From Labilithrix luteola (GTDB taxonomy: Bacteria; Myxococcota_A; Polyangia; Polyangiales; Polyangiaceae), in assembly GCF_001263205.1 (NCBI RefSeq), contig NZ_CP012333.1:2170001-2234000 (forward strand): a stretch of 64,000 bases of DNA. The letters are read 5' to 3'. A program made the position numbers and the translations under genes. Position 1 is the stretch's first letter, and every line of letters starts with the position of its first letter. Shown here piece after piece: positions 59,023 to 64,000 of the stretch. A model generated the notes under the pieces. The model searched no databases, was not told the origin of the DNA, and worked only from the letters and a program-made list of their open reading frames with translations.

Positions 59023-60090
59023 TCAGAAGATGTTTGCGCGAAGCCCCAGAGCAAGCCGGAGCGCAAGAACAGGCACTTCGTGCAGGGTCTGGTCTCCCGT
59101 GCTCGTCGTGAGAACGGCGCGCCGATCGGCAAGGGCGAACACGGCGTCGGCACGAGCGAAGAGAAAGGCCTGGTGAGTCAGTGTGTACTCGGCGAGCGCA
59201 CCGGCGCGCACGGTCGGCCACGAAAGGGTTGAGCTCGACGGCACGCGAACGCCAATGCCTTCGAGAGTCATCCACGTCGCGTCGGCTCCCGCGCAGGCTC
59301 CGACCCGCCAAGGGCCGCGTGTCGGGGCGAAACACCCGAACGCTCCGAGATCGAAGAGTTGGAAGCGAGCGCCCGCGCCGGTGGCGGCCGAATAGGTTTC
59401 CCTGACAGGGGCGAAAAGCTCGCCACCGAGGCCCAGCTGCACGGGGCCGAACACGGCCATGAAGCGGGCTTCGACACCGAAGACCGGCGCGGGGAGTGTG
59501 CCCACGTCGAAGACCGCACCAGCACGCAGTCCAAACGGCTTCACGGGGGAGGCCGGCGAAGGTCGAGTCGAGGGGGCTGGCGGGGGACGTTGCGAAGTGG
59601 CGGAGGACGCCGGAAACATGGACGGAGCAGGAGCTTGGACCGGGGCACCATGCTCGAGGTCGCCGCCCGGCGGGAGTGGGGATGAGGAGGACGGAGGCGT
59701 CTGCGCGGCCGGCTCCCCCGCGCCGCGCGACGGATCCAAGGCGAGGGCGACGATGATGGCCGCGGCGTCGCCGAGCGCAGCACACGACGCCGATGTGGCC
59801 CTCCGGGTCTCGACCTCGCCACCGCGTCGAATCGTGATCGTCATCGCGTAGGCGTTCGTCTGCACGATCTTGGCGTCGACTTCGACGTGCGAAGCCTCCG
59901 CCATGTGCCCGCCTGCGATCTCTCCGACCCGCTCGAGAACGTGGGCGCGGCTGGGGCATTCGTCGGGCACGTTCCAGGTGAACGCGATGTCGGCCGGCTC
60001 AGCGTGCGCGAGCGACGCTCGACCGAACGTCAGCGCCGCGAGCGGCGCCACGAACGCGACGACGAGCGTGGCGGGGCAGAGGCGGTTCAC
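59023..60090 (-). CDS. Predicted outer-membrane barrel protein (module copy 2)
   Basis: 355 residues from GTG 60090 (a TTG at 60099 is also possible; no strong ribosome site is seen). Signal LCPATLVVAFVAPLAALTFGRASLAHA, a periplasmic domain (about 35-125: FTWNVPDECPSRAHVLERVGEIAGG, YAMTITIRRGGEVETRRATSASCAALGDAAAIIVALAL), a Pro/Ser linker (about 130-190), then a beta-rich half with alternating hydrophobic strands (RAGAVFDVGTLPAPVFGVEARFMAVFGPVQLGLGGELF) ending LALRLALGLRANIF. The same three-part layout as 16026-17144. First gene of module copy 2. Confidence 0.75.
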   Translation of the reverse strand: MNRLCPATLVVAFVAPLAALTFGRASLAHAEPADIAFTWNVPDECPSRAHVLERVGEIAGGHMAEASHVEVDAKIVQTNAYAMTITIRRGGEVETRRATSASCAALGDAAAIIVALALDPSRGAGEPAAQTPPSSSSPLPPGGDLEHGAPVQAPAPSMFPASSATSQRPPPAPSTRPSPASPVKPFGLRAGAVFDVGTLPAPVFGVEARFMAVFGPVQLGLGGELFAPVRETYSAATGAGARFQLFDLGAFGCFAPTRGPWRVGACAGADATWMTLEGIGVRVPSSSTLSWPTVRAGALAEYTLTHQAFLFARADAVFALADRRAVLTTSTGDQTLHEVPVLALRLALGLRANIF

Positions 60091-60223
60091 CCGGAACAAG
60101 CAGAGCGAACGTACCGCTCACACGCAGCCCCACAAAGCGTCGTGCAGTTCCCACGCCTGAGGTGGACGGCGGCTCCAAGATGACCGGTCTGATTCTGGCA
60201 ACCTCCGAAACTGGCTTCCGGGG

Positions 60224-60248
60224 TGTGTTCGGCGTTCACCGAAACACA
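60224..60248. promoter_or_regulatory. Imperfect inverted repeat in divergent promoter region
   Basis: TGTGTTCGG (60224-60232) faces CCGAAACACA (60239-60248), complementary apart from one extra base. It lies in the 208-bp spacer between module copy 2 and the YcaC-like gene, about 50 bp before the latter's ATG, and could be an operator for either side. Confidence 0.35.
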
Positions 60249-60298
60249 TCCGAACGACCCGCTCGAGGTCAGGCCCTTTCCGGAAAGGAGCATCGGCA

Positions 60299-60907
60299 AT
60301 GGAACGCCTTACGCGCAAGAACACTGCGGTACTGCTCATCGACCATCAAGTTGGGCTCCTCACCGGAGTCCGCGACATGCCGCTCGGCGAGCTGAAGCAC
60401 AACGTCGTTGCGCTCGCGAAAACGGCCATCGTCCTGGGAATGCCGATCATCGCGACCACGACGGCCCGTGACAGCATGTGGGGCCCGACGACGCCGGAGC
60501 TCGTCGCCGTCCTCGGCGATCGGCCGATCGTCGATCGCTCGACCGTCAACGCCTGGGACGAGCCGCGGTTCGTGCAGGCGGTCGAAGCGACGGGACGCAA
60601 GAACCTGATCGTCGCAGGACTGTCCCTCGAGGTTTGCGCGTCGCTGCCGTCTTTCTCGGCATTGCAGGCGGGGTACCGGCCCTATGTCGCCATCGACGCA
60701 AGTGGCACCTTCGGTCCGGCAAAACGCGAGGCGGGTGTTGCGCGCCTCGCGCAATCGGGAGTCGTCGTCTCCGACTACGCGACGTTGATGGTGGAGATCC
60801 TGGCGGACAACGCCGACCCGCTGGCGGGCAAGGTCTACGCCGCTCTCGACATGCCGTTCGCGACGCTCATGGGTCAAGTCGCGTCGGCGCTCACGCAACC
60901 GAAGTAG
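60299..60907 (+). CDS. YcaC-like isochorismatase-family hydrolase
   Basis: 202 residues; AAGGAG lies 8 nt before ATG 60299. Cysteine-hydrolase features: D15 in VLLIDHQVGL, the RSTVNAWDEPRFVQAVEATGRKNLIVAGLSLEVCASLPSFSALQAGY segment with catalytic-position C113, and DASGTFG. This closely follows the pattern of E. coli YcaC. The physiological substrate of YcaC-type enzymes is not established. It is transcribed away from module copy 2 and converges on the repeat lipoprotein gene. Confidence 0.9.
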   Translation: MERLTRKNTAVLLIDHQVGLLTGVRDMPLGELKHNVVALAKTAIVLGMPIIATTTARDSMWGPTTPELVAVLGDRPIVDRSTVNAWDEPRFVQAVEATGRKNLIVAGLSLEVCASLPSFSALQAGYRPYVAIDASGTFGPAKREAGVARLAQSGVVVSDYATLMVEILADNADPLAGKVYAALDMPFATLMGQVASALTQPK

Positions 60908-60931
60908 TCCTGGGCGTGCAGATGGTCCGGA

Positions 60932-60971
60932 GCGCGGCGGTGACGACATCGACCTGTCGCCTCCGCCGCGC
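60932..60971. terminator. Nested hairpin between convergent genes
   Basis: An outer 9-bp stem GCGCGGCGG (60932-60940) with CCGCCGCGC (60963-60971), and an inner 5-bp stem CGACA/TGTCG around TCGACC. It lies 24 bp after the YcaC-like stop and 20 bp beyond the end of the minus-strand gene, so it may terminate both. No T-run. Confidence 0.55.
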
Positions 60972-60991
60972 ATCACGAAACGTGGACGGCG

Positions 60992-63328
60992 TTACGGTGA
61001 CTCGGTGGGCGAGCTCGAATTCTGGGGCTGGCGAGCCGCGCGGGTGACGAAATCCTTCGAGTTGTCGTCGGTGTCGTAACCGTTGCCTCGCAGCGCGTCG
61101 GCGCCGCCCACGGCCATCGTCGCGGAGGTGGAGGTCGCCACCGCCTTGCGCTCGAGGCTACCGCCGGACGCGGGGTGGGACGGCGCGGCACTCCCTTCTG
61201 GAGAGTTCGCCGTGCCATAACCGAGCTTGTCCACGGTCTTTGCGTCGGTGATGTTCGTCGAGAGGCCGGGGAGCCCGATGCGAATGTGACCGCCGCCGGT
61301 GGTCGAGGCCGACGCGTCGAAGGCGGCAGGGTACCGGGTGTCGGTCGCGACGGCACCGGAGTAGGTGGCCCCTCCGATGAGGTAGTAGCCCTTCGACTGG
61401 ATCTTCGCGCCCGCCGGCAACGTGTACGTGGCGCTGTACGATGTCGTGCTCGTCGCCGACTTGTACTGGAGGACCCAGCCCGCGATGCTGATATCGAACG
61501 GCATCGGGTTGTAGAGCTCGACGAACTCGTCGGTGTTGCTGGCCGTAGTGCCACCGCAGAATTCGCTGATGACCACCTTGTGAGCCGTGCAGACGGCCGT
61601 CCCGTCGGCTCCGCACGCCATGGTGCCGGGCGCGCTGCTCGCCGTGGTGCAGGCAGTCCCGAGCCCCGTAACCGGCGGGCCGCCGCAAACGCCGCACTCG
61701 TTCTTCGTCAATGTCGACTTGCACTCGGTGCCGGTGCCGTCCGTGTTGCAGGCGAGCTGGCCTCCGCATCCCTCGGCATTGGTGCACGCGTTGCCGACGC
61801 CGGTGACCGCCGGTCCGCCGCACACACCGCACGCGTTCTTCGCCGGCGCGTTGCACTCGAGCGCAGTGCCGAGAGCATTGCACGCGAGCGCTCCCTCGCA
61901 GCCGTCAGCCGCGGTGCAGGCGTCGTCGACGGCGCCGACGATCGCCGGTCCGCCGCACACACCGCACGCGTTCCGTTCCTCGGCGGCCACGCAGATCGCA
62001 CTCAGGCCGTCAGGGCTACAGGTGGTGGTGCCCGCGCAGCCGTTCGCCGCCGGACACGACGCGTTGAGGCCTTCAACGGGAGCGCCGCAAACACCGCACT
62101 CGTTTCGCTGTTCGAGCGCCACGCAGATTGCGCTCAGGCCGTCGGGGCTACAGGTGGTGGTACCCGCGCAGCCGTTCGCCGCCATGCAGGGCAGATTGAG
62201 GCCCTCGACGGCAGCTCCGCAAACACCGCACGCGTTCCGCTGTTCGGCGGCCACGCAGACGGTACCCAGACCGTTGGCGCTACAGGCAGTCGTGCCCCCG
62301 CAGCCGTTCGCCGCCGTGCAGGCCACGTTCAGCCCCTCGACGGCAGCCCCGCAAACACCGCACGCGTTCCGCTGTTCGGAGGCGACGCAGATTGCACTCA
62401 GGCCGTCGGGGCTACAGGCGGTCGTGCCCCCGCAGCCGTTCGCCGCCGTGCAGGCCACGTTCAGCCCCTCGACGGCAGCTCCGCAAACACCGCACGCGTT
62501 CCGCTGTTCGGCGGCCACGCAGACGGTACTCAGGCCGTTGGGGCTACAGGCGGTCGTGCCCCCGCAGCCGTTCGCCGCCGTGCAGGCCACGTTCAGGCCT
62601 TCGACGGCAGGCCCGCACACGTTGCAAGCGTTTCGCTGTTCGGTGGCGACGCACGATACGGTGTTGTTCGCTCCGCACACATTCGAGCCGTTGCAGCCGT
62701 TGAGCGCGGTGCACGCAGTCCCGGGAAGGACCGGCGGTGGCACACAGACGATCGCCTCGGTGCCGTTGCACGCGACGGTCCCGCAGTTCTCGCACACGGC
62801 GCCTGGTGCGCTGCCGAGAACGTTGCAGCCTCCGCACGCGTTCTTCACACCGTTGTCAATCACGCCATCGCAGTCGTTGTCGAAACCATCGCAGGTCTCG
62901 GGCGCGGGCCGAACCTCACCCGTGCAGGCCTCCCACACGCCGTTCTTGCAGGTCCGGGTACCAGCCTTGCAGAGGCCAATTCCGACGGTGCCTCCCGGAC
63001 CGCCATAGCACTCGAGCGTGGCGCCGTTGGTGCACTCACCGGCATCCCCCGCGTCGCCGGCATCCTCGGCATCGCCGGCATCTTCGGCATCGCCGGCATC
63101 TTCGGCGTCGGAGGCATCGGACGCGTCGGAGGCATCCGGCGAAGACGCGTCGGCGTTGTCCGACGCATCCTCGGAACTTACCGAGCCATCGGCTTGGGTC
63201 GTCGCGTCGCGGTCATCCCCGTCGTCGGTTCCCTCACCAGCGTCGGATTCCGACGAGCTACAGGCAGCGACCAAGAGGAGCAGCGCGCTCAGGCGCACAT
63301 ATCGAATCAACATGTGGGGTAAAGCCAT
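60992..63328 (-). CDS. Repeat-rich surface lipoprotein: MopE-like motif, Cys repeats, lamin-tail domain
   Basis: 778 residues from ATG 63328 (ATG 63313 possible). Signal MLIRYVRLSALLLLVAAC (Cys23). Residues 25-98 are low-complexity Asp/Ala/Ser/Glu with DAEDAGDAEDAG repeats. A MopE/Notch-like unit ETCDGFDNDCDGVIDNG is at 144-160. Residues about 199-580 carry eight to nine 44-residue Cys-rich repeats (core EQRNACGVCGAAVEGL and NVACTAANGCGGTTAC); the central five are nearly identical. Residues about 585-690 form a lamin-tail (LTD) domain (VVISEFCGGTTASNTDEFVELYNPMPFDISIAGWVLQY). Predicted surface adhesin or matrix-like protein; function unknown. Confidence 0.87.
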   Translation of the reverse strand: MALPHMLIRYVRLSALLLLVAACSSSESDAGEGTDDGDDRDATTQADGSVSSEDASDNADASSPDASDASDASDAEDAGDAEDAGDAEDAGDAGDAGECTNGATLECYGGPGGTVGIGLCKAGTRTCKNGVWEACTGEVRPAPETCDGFDNDCDGVIDNGVKNACGGCNVLGSAPGAVCENCGTVACNGTEAIVCVPPPVLPGTACTALNGCNGSNVCGANNTVSCVATEQRNACNVCGPAVEGLNVACTAANGCGGTTACSPNGLSTVCVAAEQRNACGVCGAAVEGLNVACTAANGCGGTTACSPDGLSAICVASEQRNACGVCGAAVEGLNVACTAANGCGGTTACSANGLGTVCVAAEQRNACGVCGAAVEGLNLPCMAANGCAGTTTCSPDGLSAICVALEQRNECGVCGAPVEGLNASCPAANGCAGTTTCSPDGLSAICVAAEERNACGVCGGPAIVGAVDDACTAADGCEGALACNALGTALECNAPAKNACGVCGGPAVTGVGNACTNAEGCGGQLACNTDGTGTECKSTLTKNECGVCGGPPVTGLGTACTTASSAPGTMACGADGTAVCTAHKVVISEFCGGTTASNTDEFVELYNPMPFDISIAGWVLQYKSATSTTSYSATYTLPAGAKIQSKGYYLIGGATYSGAVATDTRYPAAFDASASTTGGGHIRIGLPGLSTNITDAKTVDKLGYGTANSPEGSAAPSHPASGGSLERKAVATSTSATMAVGGADALRGNGYDTDDNSKDFVTRAARQPQNSSSPTESP
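61940..62602 (-). repeat. 132-bp tandem repeat, five near-identical units
   Basis: Five consecutive 44-codon units (protein residues 243-463) with nearly the same DNA sequence; diverged units extend on both sides to about 61590 and 62735. The repeats are in frame, so unequal crossing-over would change unit number without breaking the gene. Confidence 0.85.
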
Positions 63329-63593
63329 TCTTCGATTCACGGCGTGAAGCGCCACGAACCGACCAGATCTCGCGCGAGCCCATGTGGGTCGCGCAGACGT
63401 CGCGAGAGCAATCGCACCCGTGTGGTGAAACCCACACCACGGGCACAATTTCTCATTTGAGCGTCTCCTATCATCATCGCGGAACGCGATCCAGGCCTGC
63501 GCGTCGTCGTCGCCGGCATGTCGCCGGTCTGTCATAGGCGCGCGCTCGACGACCTCGCACATCGCCGGGATCAGCAATAATCTCGCGTCTCGC

Positions 63594-64000
63594 ATGTCGA
63601 ACAAGCGCCCCACCCCCGCGGCAGTTCCGAGCAAAGCCTTCTTCGATACCGCCGACGACTGTTGGGCGCTCGGTGAGAAGGACAGCCAAGGTCGGAAGAT
63701 CGGCGTGTGGAACTACTGGCGCAAGGACGGGACGCACGAGTGTGACGAGGAATGGGGCGACGGGACGACCCGCCTGACCTACCGCCGCTTCCATCCGAAC
63801 GGTCCGGAGTCACAATCCGGCACGAAGGATCTGAAGCGCGACGTCTGGATGGGCACGATGCGCTGGACCAAGGCCGATACGGACTCGGTCGAAGATCGCT
63901 ACTTTCCGCCGGGCCCGAAGAATGCGCGCGCGTTCGAGTTCGTCTACGACGATCGCGGACGCGTCATCACGGAGCGCCTGTTCGACAAAGATGGCGCCCG
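63594..64000 (+). CDS. MORN/YwqK-like repeat protein (3' end outside window)
   Basis: An open frame from ATG 63594 to the window edge, 135 codons so far, starting MSNKRPTPAAVPSKAFFDTA. It has the MORN/YwqK-like pattern of short 'G.W..y..dG...e...y..G' units: GRKIGVWNYWRKDGTHECDEEWGDGTTRLTYRRFHPNGPESQSGTKD, then DVWMGTMRWTKADTDSVEDRYFPPGPKNARAFEFVYDDRGRVITERLFDKDG. Such repeats occur in myxobacterial proteins of unknown function and in proteins named YwqK-family antitoxins. The rest of the gene is needed for a firmer call. Confidence 0.7.
   Translation, partial: MSNKRPTPAAVPSKAFFDTADDCWALGEKDSQGRKIGVWNYWRKDGTHECDEEWGDGTTRLTYRRFHPNGPESQSGTKDLKRDVWMGTMRWTKADTDSVEDRYFPPGPKNARAFEFVYDDRGRVITERLFDKDGA

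Noticed and set aside
61940..62602. Possible CRISPR array
   Set aside because: Units are 132 bp, contiguous and in frame with a protein; there is no repeat-spacer alternation and no cas gene.
61175..63322. Plus-strand open frames with regular repeats opposite the repeat lipoprotein
   Set aside because: The regularity simply mirrors the 132-bp repeats of the minus-strand gene.

Overview
The window is high-GC chromosomal DNA from a delta-proteobacterium of the myxobacterial type, probably Polyangia. The basis is: many secreted lipoproteins with Asp/Ala/Gly-rich linkers, Cys-rich NCGxCG and DCGG repeat proteins, RCC1 and 'vWGsspsdvWavG' propeller lipoproteins, IgGFc-binding-like proteins, a C-terminal MYXO-CTERM-like signal, a bacterial enhancer-binding protein and several RsbR-like STAS proteins. 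No rRNA, tRNA, CRISPR, transposase or phage gene was recognised. The assignment rests on protein style only.

Layout. 1-5.8 kb: small regulators (AraC, HxlR, TetR) with an FMN reductase, an aminopeptidase P, a SnoaL-like protein and a globin-STAS sensor. 5.9-12.3 kb: a tripartite efflux operon (MFS, membrane fusion protein, TolC-like protein) beside a sigma-54 activator and a GAF-STAS protein; a 28-bp palindrome lies between activator and operon. 12.3-15.9 kb: an ECF sigma/zinc-finger anti-sigma pair, an alpha/beta hydrolase, a lipoprotein and an SDR. 16.0-25.4 kb: envelope module copy 1. 25.5-29 kb: a secreted gluzincin-type peptidase, a TetR and a GFA-family protein. 29.2-33.4 kb: a 1083-residue mosaic lipoprotein and a second, 99% identical copy of the hydrolase. 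33.4-50.4 kb: mixed metabolic and regulatory genes (LysR x2, MBL hydrolase, FMN reductase, UvrA-like/MarR, cupin, SMI1/KNR4, STAS proteins, a trypsin-fold pseudoprotease, VOC, MDR dehydrogenase, XRE regulator). 50.5-60.1 kb: envelope module copy 2. 60.3-64.0 kb: a YcaC-like hydrolase, a repeat-rich lipoprotein and a truncated MORN-like gene.

The main observation is that the same eight protein types occur twice, about 25 kb apart, as tightly overlapping gene chains: an ECF-type sigma factor, a single-pass membrane protein with a C-terminal TPR region, a Cys-rich lipoprotein, two WGS/DVW-repeat propeller lipoproteins, an RCC1 lipoprotein, an IgGFc-binding-like lipoprotein and an outer-membrane-barrel-like protein. 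The order is circularly permuted between the copies (Cys-prop-prop-RCC1-IgGFc-sigma-TPR against sigma-TPR-Cys-prop-prop-RCC1-IgGFc). The sequences are diverged, so these are old paralogous modules. I infer a cell-surface apparatus whose expression is governed by its own sigma factor and membrane-anchored partner; its function is unknown.
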